Shown piece after piece: positions 32,013-43,375 of a stretch of 64,000 nt of DNA. The notes below the pieces were generated by a model that made no database searches, had not been told where the DNA came from, and saw only the letters and a program-made list of their open reading frames with translations. The translations under genes were made by a program, and so were the position numbers. The first letter of the stretch is position 1. The number at the start of each line of letters is the position of its first letter. The DNA is from Leuctra nigra (Eukaryota > Arthropoda > Insecta > Plecoptera > Leuctridae): positions 15,315,409 through 15,379,408 of the forward strand of contig OW203765.1 in NCBI GenBank assembly GCA_934045905.1, in the 5' to 3' direction.

Positions 32013-35000
32013 CTGTAACACGGGACAACAGGTTGATTAGCCATCGACATCATGATCCGCATTGATCGCTTGAAGCTATCCGACGCTTCGAACCAATCAC
32101 AACCGTAAAGAGCCTCCCTCACTGCTCCACTCTGTAACACGGGACAACAGGTTGATTAGCCATCGACATCATGATCCGCATTGATCGCTTGAAGCTATCC
32201 GACGCTTCGAACCAATCACAACCGTAGACAGCCTTTCTCACTGCTCCACTCTGTAACACGGGACAACAGGTTGATTAGCCATCGACGTCATGATCCGCAT
32301 TGATCGCTTGAAGCTATACGACGCTTCGAACAAATCACAACCGTAGACAGCCTCCCTCACTAGCGAGCTCTGTAACACGGGACAACAGGTTGATTTGCCA
32401 TCGAACTCATGATCCGCATTGATCGCTTGAAGCTATCCGACGCTTCGAACCAATCACAACCGTAGACAGCCTTTCTCACTGCTTCACTCTGTAACACGGG
32501 ACAACAGGTTGATTAGCATTTCAACATCATCCAATTAATATTACATAAATTGTATTGAAAATAAGCTGATGTACTAGTTTAGAGGAAGAAAATGTGTAGT
32601 AGATTTGTTAATTTTATTAATATCTAAATCAATTATAATGTTCATGAAATTAATAACCACTGCAAACATTTGCAATAGTAAACTCCCAATTATTTGATTT
32701 GCCTTTTAACATTGCATGCGCTTCTTTACTCTTTTGAATAGGTTTAAGGAAGATAGTAACTGACACTAAGTAAACACTACACATAATAATTCTAACAGTA
32801 AAGTAGCATCGTATTTTGGCTCGTCATGTCGTATTTCATCCTCACTTCTTCCGTGACCCAGTTCGCCAGCCAGCAGATTGTGAGAAGTTCTCCCAACAAG
32901 ATTACAGCGAAACTCAAGAACGACCACGCTTTCATGTCGAGGCATGGAACCTGAAATTAATTGACATCAGACATATTGTAACTATTCGTGTTCACAAAAT
33001 GTGATAGATGAATGTAATAAATTGCTCCAAATTACATGCAAAACTTACTAAAGAGGCGTACAGAATTGCGATCCCAAGGCCACCCATGTTGCAAGCGAAC
33101 TGGTTCATTAATATGGGATTGAAAGCTGTTTCAAACTCTTTTGTCAAACTGTAAGTAAAATAAATTGAATACAGATTCTAATAATATAAGGAAGTACGAG
33201 CAGCACATACTTTTACAAATTTAAAAAGTATTACCTTACAATATCCTGGTGATGTGCCACACAGATCTTCAGTCGTTTCTCCATATCCATCTTCACCATC
33301 TCTTCTTTCTCAACTGCTTTCTTCTTGTCTTGGAAGTTTCGAAATTTGGTTTGACCTCTCAGTGAACCAGTCCTTACGTTGAATCGTCTCTCGTCAAACC
33401 TATAAAAAGAGAAACAATTGCTGAATGAATCTAGTATTAAATTTCGTATGGCCTGAATCAACGCTTTTCATGATACATGATACACATGATATTTCAAAAG
33501 AGAGGTGTCACATTTTTTACTGCTATACTCTCAAAACACAGACTGGTTGCGTTGCAGGTGGAAGAAAAGCATAGTGTGACGTAGGCCCAGTTGTACAATA
33601 TCCCGATAAAGTTTGCAGCAGGATTTATGAAACACAGCCAACTAGACCGCTAAAGTTCACTTAAGGCTAAGGTGAACTTTACCTTACTTACCGGGACATT
33701 GTACAACCGGGTCTAAGGCTTAGTTCACTAGGCCAACGAGATTTAACAAATTATTTTGAAGTGAGATTGCTTCATCCCACCTCGTCGCTGCAGACAGGGA
33801 GATCCTCATCTGATTTTCCTCGACCGCTGCGACGGAGTGACGACGAATGTTCTCGATGTTGTGTCTCAGGATCCGCAGCTGGACGGCGAGGTGGATGAGG
33901 AAGGAGGTCAGTAACAAGTCAACACCGGCCATGCACATCGAGCAAGGCGTGATGGCGTAGAACCAGAGAAACAGTTGAATCTCGTAGTAGGGGCTCGCCT
34001 TACTCGGACTCCAACCACTACAAGGAAGATAGTTCTGGTTGCACCCACTCTCGACATTTCTAAGTAACCTATGTTTTACCTGTATCAAACCAAATATTTT
34101 CACGTAGATTTAGTTTTAAATTATTGATAAAGTTCATTCACGATTAGAATTGCAAGCCGTAATGGCGGCCGTGTAGATACTACTGTAGTCAAATGAACAA
34201 TTGTATACCTACATATGAAAATATCAATAGAATAATCCAAAACTATGTATAATACGACTGTAGATGGAAATAAATCAATTTGATTGAATTTTTCTAATAT
34301 TTTCTAATAATAAAAATAGTGTATTTGACATAATTTATACAATTTCAATAATACAAAGAAGAAAGTCTTGCCATTGACAGGGCAGTGTTCAAGTGACTGA
34401 CCAATGAACGACGTGATCGACTAAAACGTCAGTGAAATTCTTATCGTGAACGAACTTTAGTCATATCTCCATTTGTTTGGGCTGACATCCAGCGTGGTGG
34501 TGACGAAGGGGACAAACCATATTACGTGTTTGTCTAAACAAAGAGCACGTGGTCTCATGGCCTTGCGCACACTCCTCTGTCTGGCTTCTCCTAAATATGG
34601 ACATCTTACAGAAATTTGCCCGATCCCTCTCCCCCCTCCGTGCGCCCCTGAACTACCCCCTATAGGCTGCTCCCTCCCTATGAACTCCCTTTAAAAAATC
34701 AACCCTCAGTGTCGATTTTCCTTAAAACCATTCTGATCTAATCTAAATTGTTATGGGAGGAGTCAAACTTGGGTGGCGCAGGTTTATGGATAAGTGGTAT
34801 ATTGGGGAAGGTTGAAAATAAGAAATATAAATAACAAACGATATTCCAACGTACCTTGTAATAAACTCCCGGTTGCTGATTAATGTTGGTAACCGGATAT
34901 AGGAAATAACAACAGTCATTACGAAGAAAAAGATGAAGATGTAAGTCAGAGCTCGGGACTTTATTCTGCCCTTCGCCAGAAGTTCCTCCATTTGTACCGA

Positions 35001-37650
35001 ACCCCCGGAACTGTATCTTAACATCATCATGTCCAAATGTTCGCAGATATGCTGGAACGACGGCCCTAAAACAATCAAGAACAGGAACCCAAGCATGAGA
35101 GGTCATAATAATCCGAGACTCAAGGATTCCATGTTTGTGCACATTACTGCCTCAAAGCACAATCAAAAATAAATATTCTCTATGGTAACTTCCCTTTCTT
35201 TTACTATTCAATTACATTCATTAAATTTCAGACAAGTTATTATAATGAAGTTATCGCAGTTGGCACAAGAAGAAGAATATAATTCAGGTGTCACCATCAA
35301 GTTATATTTAGTAATCCAATGTCTGATTATAAGTGGTTATAATATGTTTTATTTAGTCGATCATTTGGGATTAGTTTGTTAAAGTTTTTATATCTTTGTA
35401 GGTCTCAATTTATTTACGATCTCAGCTTATGTTGTCAAACTTGAAGAAATGTTTCCAAGATACGAGGGGGTCTGATGCAAAACCTAGTCATCTCCATAAA
35501 TAATATCATTTTTGATTTAGATGCATGATAATATACTGTTTTCAATTATCTTCTTCCATATACCGTGTAAAGTGCAAGAAAAAATTACCTCCCCCATAAA
35601 AACCCTTGGATTGAAAACTGATTTCGCCTGCTATTTTTGAGCGAGCGTAGCGAGCGTCACCACGGTACTCTTATGGCACTTTCTCTGTGTGTTTTTTTGT
35701 TGTTTTTTTTGCCTGCACTGCCCAGGTCAAACCGCAAAACCAATCGATCTGAAATTTTGTACACATACTAACGTATTCTATACGATCCCTGGGATCTTTT
35801 CTGAACGATATCCTGTGATTGGTTCAAATTTTATAAAAATTATCTTTCGATTGGTTGGTTCGATCAATTTGAAATTTAGCAAAGTCATTGCAACCAACAT
35901 TGTACCCAATCAAAAAAAATTTCAGCCAAATCCTCCAATTGGTTCAAATTTGAAACCATTTTTCCTGTGATTTTTGAAATTTAAACTGAAACCGATTGAC
36001 CGACTAACTAAAAACTTCGCATGGTCATTGGTACCAACATTTAAGGTATTTTTGCCAATTTTCACTCTAATCTGTCGTTATTTTCAAAAGTTTTTGTCAT
36101 TTTAGGGACTTTTTGCGTGTTGGCTGTCAAATTCACGGCGACTTCGAATCTACAAGGCAAGGTAGTTAGAGCAGAAAGTTTTAAACGATATGAAACTAAA
36201 AATGACCGTTCAACAGATTGATCTGATATTGTGTACACACACTACATATCATATCATATGGGTGGTCCCAGGTATATTTTTTGAACGAAATCCTGTGATT
36301 TTTGAAAATTAACAAGGAACCGTTCAATCATAAAACTTAAAACTTAGCAAGGATTGGCAACTTAAAACTTAGCAAGGATTGGCACCAATATTTTTCATTT
36401 GTATACTTAATTTAAAACGGCCTATAGCCACACCACCATTTGACCTATCAAATGGTCTTCGATTAATCTGATCAATCAAACTCATATTTTGCATGGTCGT
36501 TCAGACCAACATTGTCTCTTATTTTACAAATTTTCAGCCCTACCAGTCAAGAACATAGATGCACTTATTGACAGTTTTAATAACTGTCAGAAATGACATT
36601 TCAAAACAGAAATTCCACTGCATTCTGGGTTGCTCTATGTAGCAAAGCAAAGTTTATAGATGGCTATTCTCAATATCAAGTAAGACAGATTCTTTTCTTA
36701 GTTGATCATATTGCAATACATAATGTAGTCAAAATGTAATGTATGTATTTCATATACATAGGTATAGGTATACCTTATCTAAAATAATTTATTTTACGAT
36801 ATGGATTGTGTTTCACAGTTATGAAAACGACGTTTTGACTAGATAACATCATATTTTACACATTTCCAGCCCAATCGGTCAAGAATTTACAGACTTATTG
36901 CTGTTTTAAGTGTTTGAATATCTGTCCAAAGAGATTGATGGAAAAATATCAGTACAATAATATGTTATTTAATTGATCCAGAGTGTTTATGAAAAGTTGC
37001 AGGGAAAATTGGTAATAAATAATGTATAGTTAGTTATCTTTGATTGAATGGATCGTGCTATGATTGGCGATGTCGTGCGTGTCGGTGCTCGCTCATCAAC
37101 GCGTTACACCGAGCGTTTTCCTAGTTATAGGAAGTGCAAGTGAATGGTACAGGGAAAGAACGCTATTAGTCACATTCGGATGAAATTGAGATAACCGAGT
37201 TTTATGTTGAAACTTGTATCTCTCTTCCATACAAATCTTTATTTCAATTGCGATTGTCATGACAATGTGGCAATATTTTTTTTAAAAAACGAGGGTATCT
37301 TCTGACAGCTCATAAAAATCACTGCAAGATTATACCTTATAAACTCATTTTTAAAAATTAATTACTTACATCGTTTTTTCCCTGTACCCTTTCAAGTGGT
37401 TTACCGGTTTTTCTCTGAAATAATCAAAGTGGAGAACGTCTGACACCCCTCGTACATCACCTCGGAACAAGAAGATGCTGACTTTGGTGAATACCATGGA
37501 GGTGAAGAAGAAGACGACGAAAGCTTCTCCGAGAAGAGCCATGTTGCCTGAGTCATGGTAGATTCCTATTGGTGTCGTCACGAGACGTGTACGGAATTGT
37601 TCTCGTGTATGTGAATCCGAAACCATTCGAAGGCCAGAGACCTGATGGAA
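31800..37650 (-). CDS. Insect odorant receptor (7tm_6 family), incomplete model
   Basis: Exons from 5' to 3': about 37405-37650 (5' limit unresolved), 34856-35065, 33781-34017, 33235-33399, 33049-33148, 32846-32950 and 31800-32012. The last six join in phase 2, 2, 2, 0, 0 with consensus sites. Diagnostic features are the TM3-4 segment 'SGWSPSKASPYYE', 'GVDLLLTSFLIHLAVQLRIL' at TM4, 'FNPILMNQFACN' at TM5, 'LLTICWLANWVTEE' at TM6, and a C-terminal 'PLSVETF' before the last helix. Insect ORs form ligand-gated cation channels with Orco; this is a tuning receptor, not Orco. Phase 0 to phase 1 between the first two exons does not match, so one exon is probably unseen in the repeat-filled 35.1-37.4 kb, and the N-terminal Met exon is missing too. 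Confidence 0.78.
32013..32488 (-). repeat. Four tandem partial copies of the odorant receptor last exon
   Basis: Exact 119-bp units put the same 3' splice site (CCGTGTTACAG) at 32131, 32250, 32369 and 32488, besides the working one at 32012. Each unit holds the acceptor and the first roughly 100 bases ('SEAVREAVYGCDW' to 'MMSMANQ'). The unit length is not a multiple of three and no partial copy has a donor. Confidence 0.92.
32846..32950 (-). CDS. Odorant receptor exon (TM6)
   Basis: 35 codons between TTTCAG and GAAGAA|GTGAGG. Encodes 'VPCLDMKAWSFLSFAVIL' and 'ELLTICWLANWVTEE'. Confidence 0.8.
33049..33148 (-). CDS. Odorant receptor exon (TM5)
   Basis: 100 nt between CTTACAG and TTTA|GTAAGT. 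Encodes 'LTKEFETAFNPILMNQFACN' followed by a hydrophobic segment. Confidence 0.8.
33235..33399 (-). CDS. Odorant receptor exon (intracellular loop before TM5)
   Basis: 165 nt, acceptor TTTTTATAG, donor AAG|GTAATA. Charged loop 'DKKKAVEKEEMVKMDMEKRL' and the typical 'AHHQDIV' just before TM5. Confidence 0.78.
33582..33716. mobile_element. MITE-like inverted repeat in a receptor intron
   Basis: TAGGCCCAGTTGTACAATAT at the left pairs with ATTGTACAACCGGGTCTA at the right; about 135 bp, no ORF. Confidence 0.68.
33781..34017 (-). CDS. Odorant receptor exon (TM3-TM4)
   Basis: 237 nt between CCTTGTAG and ACGAG|GTGGGA. The receptor-type 'GWSPSKASPYYEIQLFLWFY' then 'LLLTSFLIHLAVQLRILRHN'. Confidence 0.82.
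34856..35065 (-). CDS. Odorant receptor exon (before and including TM3)
   Basis: 210 nt, acceptor GATTGTTTTAG, donor ACAAG|GTACGT. Encodes 'SFQHICEHLDMMMLRYSSGG' and a helix 'ALTYIFIFFFVMTVVISYI'. Needs one base from the preceding exon. Confidence 0.72.
35638..37124 (+). mobile_element. Helentron-like element, longest copy
   Basis: TGAGCGAGCGTAGCGAGCG at the start, GCTCGCTCATCAACGCG and GCGTTTTCCTAG at the end, 1,487 bp. Contains 150-bp-scale rearrangement near 36330-36370 (a repeated 'CTTAAAACTTAGCAAGGATT'). Lies in an odorant-receptor intron. Confidence 0.7.
37146..37388. mobile_element. 243-bp element with GGTACAGGGAAA termini
   Basis: Left end GGTACAGGGAAAGAACG, right end CGTTTTTTCCCTGTACC: 17-bp TIRs with one mismatch. 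It abuts an odorant-receptor exon and its right TIR reads in frame with it as 'GYREKT'. A homologous inverted copy ends exactly at the window edge (about 63770-64000). Confidence 0.7.
37405..37650 (-). CDS. Odorant receptor exon (TM1-TM2 region)
   Basis: Encodes 'MALLGEAFVVFFFTSMVFTK' and 'DVLHFDYFREKP', ending at donor CCG|GTAAAC. The frame stays open upstream to 37755 and continues past the donor into the inserted element, so both borders are uncertain. An alternative donor ACGAT|GTAAGT at 37370 is stronger but lies inside the inserted element. Confidence 0.6.
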
Positions 37651-37799
37651 CAACAGTTCTGCCGTAGGAGATTCAAAGAGGGAGACACAAGAAAGTTCAG
37701 GTCGAACTCGAACTTTCTCCTTATTGTAAAATAGTTTCTGGTTATAACCGTGCACATTTATACCTCGTCAGGATCGCTTGGCCAAACAAGTGATTCAAA

Positions 37800-39311
37800 G
37801 TTCTTTAAATTTACATACCGCGCATACCAATACCAATAAAGAATGTATTTTTTTTTTGTATTGTAACTTCTAGCGTTGTATCAAAACATATCATATTAGC
37901 AGGGAAGTAATATAAGCTTGTGATTTTCTAAAAAGGTATTACGTTTGTCAGAAAATTGAAAGTTGACAGATTTCTCGATAATATTAAAACTATGCAATGA
38001 CCATACCGAATTTGGACAAGACCTGTATATTAATTTACAATGCTCTGTGCGTTTTCCTTGCCTCCTGTGTTTCCATGATTGTAGATATTAACTCCTTCCT
38101 TACCACGCTCTTCCACGACTATTCCAGTTCAGTTGAACTCATTTCAACTTTCAAACGTGTTGTTTTTAGTTGTTACAAAAAGTTTTTGATAAAGAAGCCA
38201 TGCCGATCAAGGAAATGGTTCTTCTTGTTTTGTTTGAAGACAAAGGACTCAAATTAATCTATAATTATTTTATTTTATACATTATTAAGAAAAGTACTGT
38301 ATAGAAGTTGGTATTTATTAGTTTCTAATTACCAATAGCAATCAACAAATGTTACCAATAAGTAGTTGTTGTCAGTAGTTGCTAATCTATGCCTCATTGT
38401 AATTCGTTCGAGATATCAGAATATTAAACTTCCACTGATTGTTTGCTCTCGCTTGTACAATCTTCTCAGCAATTGTATCACTATTCTCTCAATATTATAT
38501 ATAGATCATAGTTGGTGTTTTGTTTTCAAAGACACACACGAATAAGATACTTAAGTATTCAAACTCAAATTATGTGTAAAGTTTATATGTTTCTCCATTG
38601 TCGGTATAGCGAACAATTTTAAGTAACTATGAAGAGAGTGAATACTATTCAACGATTTAAAGGTGATACTGATTGGATACACATATCACTGTAATTCGCT
38701 TAATTTACTTAGAATGTATACTATTATACTTAGAATAAATTAAAGATATTTTGAGTAGTATTTAATAAACTGTTTGCATATTCCCTTTTGTCCGCTGCTC
38801 ACTGCGCACCCTTATCAAAAATTCATTTTTTTTGTCTGAGGCTTAACGGCGCCCTCCCTGACAGATACCTATATCTGAAAATTTGCATCTTAAATTTTCA
38901 TGTTCTATATATTGTGTGAAAGTTTCAACACATTATCATTCATAGTTCTGCCGGAAGGGCAAGCAGGGAGATTTTGTGCGCCACCCGGTATGATATCAGT
39001 AAGACGTGTTATCAGAATCATAATTATTAATTCGTTGTGCTAATTGGAGTGGCGAGATCTCTTAACGTGGGAGCAGAATTGCGAGTGTGGCCCTGCAGTT
39101 CACTCAACGTCGTCCAAGAGTAAAGTTGTGTACGTCTTTTCCTTTACAAATCACAACTAATAACGTTCTACATTGAGGTATGTAATTGGCAAGGTATGGC
39201 TTCATTCAAATGTAAACATTGAAGATAATATTTCCTAAATATCGCGATAACTTTTGAACCAAATTCAAACTATGAGAAATGTGAAAGCTGATTAGATTAT
39301 AAATAATTATT
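37800..39311. other. Region upstream of the odorant receptor exons
   Basis: Should contain the receptor's N-terminal exon, but I could not identify it. From about 39170 there is a dispersed repeat also seen at 13300-13740. Confidence 0.4.
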
Positions 39312-39771
39312 TGTGATGCGATCTGTGAAAAGGGACCTGTGGGTGAAGGATAGTGATTTCCAGCTTTTGGAAAGAGGAAAGAGCTTTTGGAAAGAGCTTT
39401 TGGATTTCCAGCATTTGGAATCTCTTTGGAAAGAGGATAAAATTAGGAATACATAAATAAAAATTTTAAATTCTGATAAAAAATAAAAAGTTATATATTT
39501 TTAAATTTCATTATTTTAAAACCTACAAAAGCAGGAAATTTTTTTTAAAAATAAAACAAAAATTTTTTTTTTTTTTTTTTTTAAGATTTTTTTTAGATCT
39601 TGTTGAGTATTTGTATTTACAGAGATTGAAGAAAACACGACTAGGTAGCAGATAAAGCCATAATCCAAAAATCGATAAAATAGCAATTTTAACACATAAT
39701 TGCATTTTGCAGGAAACTAGAGTGCCTACTACCTCTTTCACCCACAGGTCCCTTCTCACAGATCGCATCAC
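39312..39771. mobile_element. Inverted-repeat element inserted in a dispersed repeat
   Basis: TGTGATGCGATCTGTGAAAA at the left pairs with TTCTCACAGATCGCATCACA at the right; arms about 35 bp, with an AT-rich interior including a T tract. The surrounding sequence (39170-39310 and 39800-39990) aligns with 13300-13740, which lacks this insertion. Confidence 0.68.
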
Positions 39772-40037
39772 ATTTAGATCTGTGGAAAATATGGAATTTC
39801 TATATTTTTTTTTGATTTTTCACGAGTTTGGGCACAAATATTTTTGTTAAAAGATGGTGTTTAACAACTAAAGTCAGCTAAACAGTTAGCTACACCATTA
39901 AGTTTTCACAATTTTCATACTTCAATTGGTTAAAAAGTCATAGCGATACTTATAAAATATTATTTCCGATTTTACCTTTTAGTACACTGGCTGCAATAAG
40001 TGCCTTTTACCCTCCTTAATCATTTCCATGCATCAAG

Positions 40038-41460
40038 TGGAGTGGTCGCTCCACTCAGCCAATCATACAGTGCGCAAACTCCCACTCATACCGCTAAAAT
40101 GCCTAATTGAGTAACATAAAACGGCTGGGGAGCTGGCTAAAACTTTTACTGAAAGCATCAACAACATAGCATTGTCACGCTAAGGCTGAGTTTCACCAAG
40201 ATTCTAAACCCGGGTTAGAGGCGGTAAACCTGGTTTAGGGGCCTCTAAACCAGGTGTACCGCCTCTAAACTTGGTTTAGAATCTTGGTGCAGCCTAAATA
40301 GCCTACTGGATCTTAAAATTGGAAAATCTCACTTTATTTCGAAATATCTTAATTTTAAGTTATGGCCCACCCCACCTCATGTGCCAAATCTGCTGGTAAC
40401 AATAGGTAATGCCAGTGAGCTATAGAGGCCGCCGTGAAAACAGTTTTTTTGTCTGGGGTTTGACGTCGCACTGTTCTGCAGCGAGGCTAATGGCGACGGA
40501 TGAATGATTATGATGATGAAGAGTAGGTAAGGATGAAAGGTGGGAAGGAGGCGGTGTGGCATATTTGTAAAGTACCTTCCCAGCATGTGCCTGTCCACTA
40601 AAGGAATACCACGAAAAAACACCGATTGTAGGAAAGATAGGCGAGGGAAGATGGGCGACGGAAATTTAGGCGACAAGATTTCAACTAGGGCGGAAATATA
40701 GGCGAAAAACTTTTCATGAAAAATACCTATTCTTTGTCCCAAAAGAATTGTAACAAATTTTATCCCGCATTTTCTGCAGCTACATTTCCCCCACACAATT
40801 TACACATTTTTTCCCTGTAATTGTGATCCCCATATAAAAAACACTCGGTGTAAAAATACCAGCCAAGTCTCTTCAACTATACAAAAATAGAAGAAATCTA
40901 AAATTTTAGCACTGAAAAGTAGTGATATCAAAAAATGGGTCAAGTCAAAACTTAATTTTAAATACCAAAATTTGGCGCATCGTGCATAATAGATAGTTTA
41001 GAAGTATAGGCCAGATGTGTACGATGGGGACGAAACTAGCGTCAAACGATTCAGACGGTGAAGATAAGCAGTACTGATAGATTATCAGTAGCAAACGACT
41101 AAATATTATAAACGAAACTGGAAATGACGTCATGAAATTGGAACTACAGTGATTGGAATTTCGGCATCAATGGTTGATCTGATAATTTTGATATTTGTAA
41201 CATATTCACTCATGAGATCTGATTTGACTCGATACAAAACTAACCGGAAACCTCAATTTTGAAACCGGAAGTTACGTCATATCTCTTAAATTGCTTGACC
41301 GATTTGAACGAAACTAGCAAAAAACGATTTAGACGGTCAACTCTATGGATAATCATCAGTAACATTTGCCGTTTCCCTTACCCTTATTTGTTACCCTTAT
41401 TTGTTTTTGTTTTTGTGTTTAGTGACCTAATCAAACCGTTCAACCGATGTATCTGAAATT
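40038..41460 (+). mobile_element. Rearranged composite foldback repeat
   Basis: Head GTGGAGTGGTCGCTCCACTC at about 40040, a short MITE at 40193-40296 interrupting the conserved region, one hairpin arm at about 40827-40985, then ETS/CRE monomers at about 41115-41275. Order differs from the full copies, so this is a composite or deletion derivative. Confidence 0.62.
40193..40296. mobile_element. Small palindromic MITE
   Basis: AGGCTGAGTTTCACCAAGAT against ATCTTGGTGCAGCCT, with inner GGTTTAG/CTAAACC pairs; about 104 bp. Its removal restores continuity of the foldback repeat's conserved region. Confidence 0.75.
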
Positions 41461-41561
41461 TTTTACATACACTATAATTGACATACTATTGTCTCTTGTA
41501 CAGGTTTTAAACGAGATTCTCTTTTTTGGTATAGATAGAACCGTTGCAAATTGCACAATAT

Positions 41562-43170
41562 TGTTACGCGGATAAGTTAAAGCCACGTATGGTACCGAGT
41601 TTACTAGGGATCTGGGAGTTTATCCTGGTGTATAAATTATTCAGTAACCCTTAGAATGAATTTAAGAATTAGTTTATTTAAATAAAATTACGCAAAGAGT
41701 TTAGTTGTGACTGCGTGGGTTTACACTTTAAGTTATTGACTTATCTGAATGTCGGCATGGGCGCAGAGTGCCTCTCCCCTGATGATCTTGGGTCTGCGTC
41801 GTCCAGCCTTCCTTCCGTCCCGTGGTCTCGAGCTCTTGTCCTGTTGTCGTCTCGTTCGCTTCTCTCGTCGTTCAATCGGTCAAGTCCTGGGTAGCGTGTG
41901 ATTTGCATAGTCAACGCTTACCACGCTAGAGTCCTGCCTATTGTTCGTCCAGCGCGGCCGAGGCTCTTGATGCTCTAGCATGGTCTTGCAGTAGATGTTT
42001 ATGCAAGACCGGCTTATGTCCACTGGTGATGATGGACCTGGACGCACAATAGCCGCGTAGAAGACAGGACTTGCCGAGTTGCAAATCTTGTTGCCAGTGG
42101 CGTGCCGTGACATTTGAAGTGAGGGAAGCAAATTGCCAGGAAATAAATTTGCCCAGACCCGGAGGGGGGTCTGGGGGGCTTGCCCCCCAGCTTAGCCCCG
42201 CAGGGAATTTTTTAAAATTTGACTAATTTTAGATGGTTAAAAACGATTTTGAAAGTACCTTTTTGGAAGATTACTTGAATTTAAGAAATGGTCAAAGGAG
42301 GATTTTCAGACTAATTTTTTATATTTTAATCATTAGTTTTTTGAAGGCAAATACGAGGGCAAATACAGATATAAAAAAACTTTGTAGAAATGCGTAAACT
42401 GAACTGAGAATCCGAAACTGCAATATTTTGTAGATATTACAAGTTTAGACATTCAACCGCTCTTGAGCACTGTCACCGACCGATCACATGTTCGTTCCAA
42501 TCGTGTCAACTCGGGAGTAGTTCGGCTGCGTTCGGACTGTGGATGCAACTCTCCGATTTGCTTCCCTTGGCTAGAATACGCCTGCAGAAATAGACGCATT
42601 TTACACAGAAATGCTTTGTGTTTAGACCGGCAAATAATGTTATTATCATGGCAAAATAAGTTTTTATTATTGACAATACTTTCAGGTGGCTGCAGATTAA
42701 CATATTTGATTGTAGGCAAATCACCTAATGCATGCGTAACTCCCGTATATAGAGCGAGGGATTGGAAGCAATTCGAAAAGTGAATCCCTTGGAGCCGGCC
42801 GACTGCCGAGCCGAGGCAAGTGTATGCGTGCGCACGCGCCTTGCCCACCTCCTGTCTTAGAAACCGCGTTTACTTTAAAATCAGAGCGAAAGTGGTGACA
42901 TTTGTGTTCGTAATAAGAATTCTATAAGTAGTATTAAGTGATGAATATTTTTGTAAAAAGATTAAATTATTATACATATAATTATTATATTTTAATATTG
43001 TTGGAATGGAAAAGGAAGGGGAAGCAATGCTTCCCTTGCTTCCATTGAGTGCACGCCACTGCTTGTTGCATTGACGTGTTTTATCTGACATCCGACACAC
43101 GTCGCCTCTAGAGGAAAGGAAAGCACGAGGACCCAAACCAAAATCGACCATCTTCTTGGTCCTCGTAACA
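41562..43170. mobile_element. Solo LTR carrying a nested hAT element
   Basis: Begins TGTTACG and ends CGTAACA, with ATAT directly on both sides (41558-41561 and 43171-43174) as a 4-bp target duplication, as for Gypsy-type elements. Without the hAT insertion it is about 634 bp. No internal retroviral-type genes follow, so it is a solo LTR. It ends 57 bp before the receptor start codon. Confidence 0.72.
42095..43061. mobile_element. hAT-family non-autonomous transposon
   Basis: 967 bp with termini CAGTGGCGTGC and GCACGCCACTG and a perfect 8-bp target duplication CTTGTTGC at 42087-42094 and 43062-43069. No transposase ORF. Confidence 0.88.
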
Positions 43171-43227
43171 ATATTCTAACCACATACTTGCAATAATATT
43201 TTCAGGTTTCGCCTCTGACAGGGTAAG

Positions 43228-43375
43228 ATGGCCCGATGGAGATGGGTGTTGGCGATGGTTCGGATGATGGTGATAGTGTGGGTGATTGTGGAAAACACAG
43301 GCACAGTGGTTCACAATTCTACCACAGCACTGTCAGAGCACCACTCGACAACTGTTGTCCACCAAAACCAAACAG
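43228..43375 (+). CDS. Receptor exon 1: signal peptide and Ser/Thr/His-rich start
   Basis: 49 codons plus one base. ATG at 43228 precedes a hydrophobic segment, then N-glycosylation sites 'HNST' and 'NQT'. A possible non-coding upstream exon border, ATTTTCAG|GTTTC, lies at about 43205, close to the LTR end. Confidence 0.68.

Noticed and set aside
32816..33004. Plus-strand 62-codon frame
   Set aside because: Shadow of the odorant receptor TM6 exon on the minus strand.
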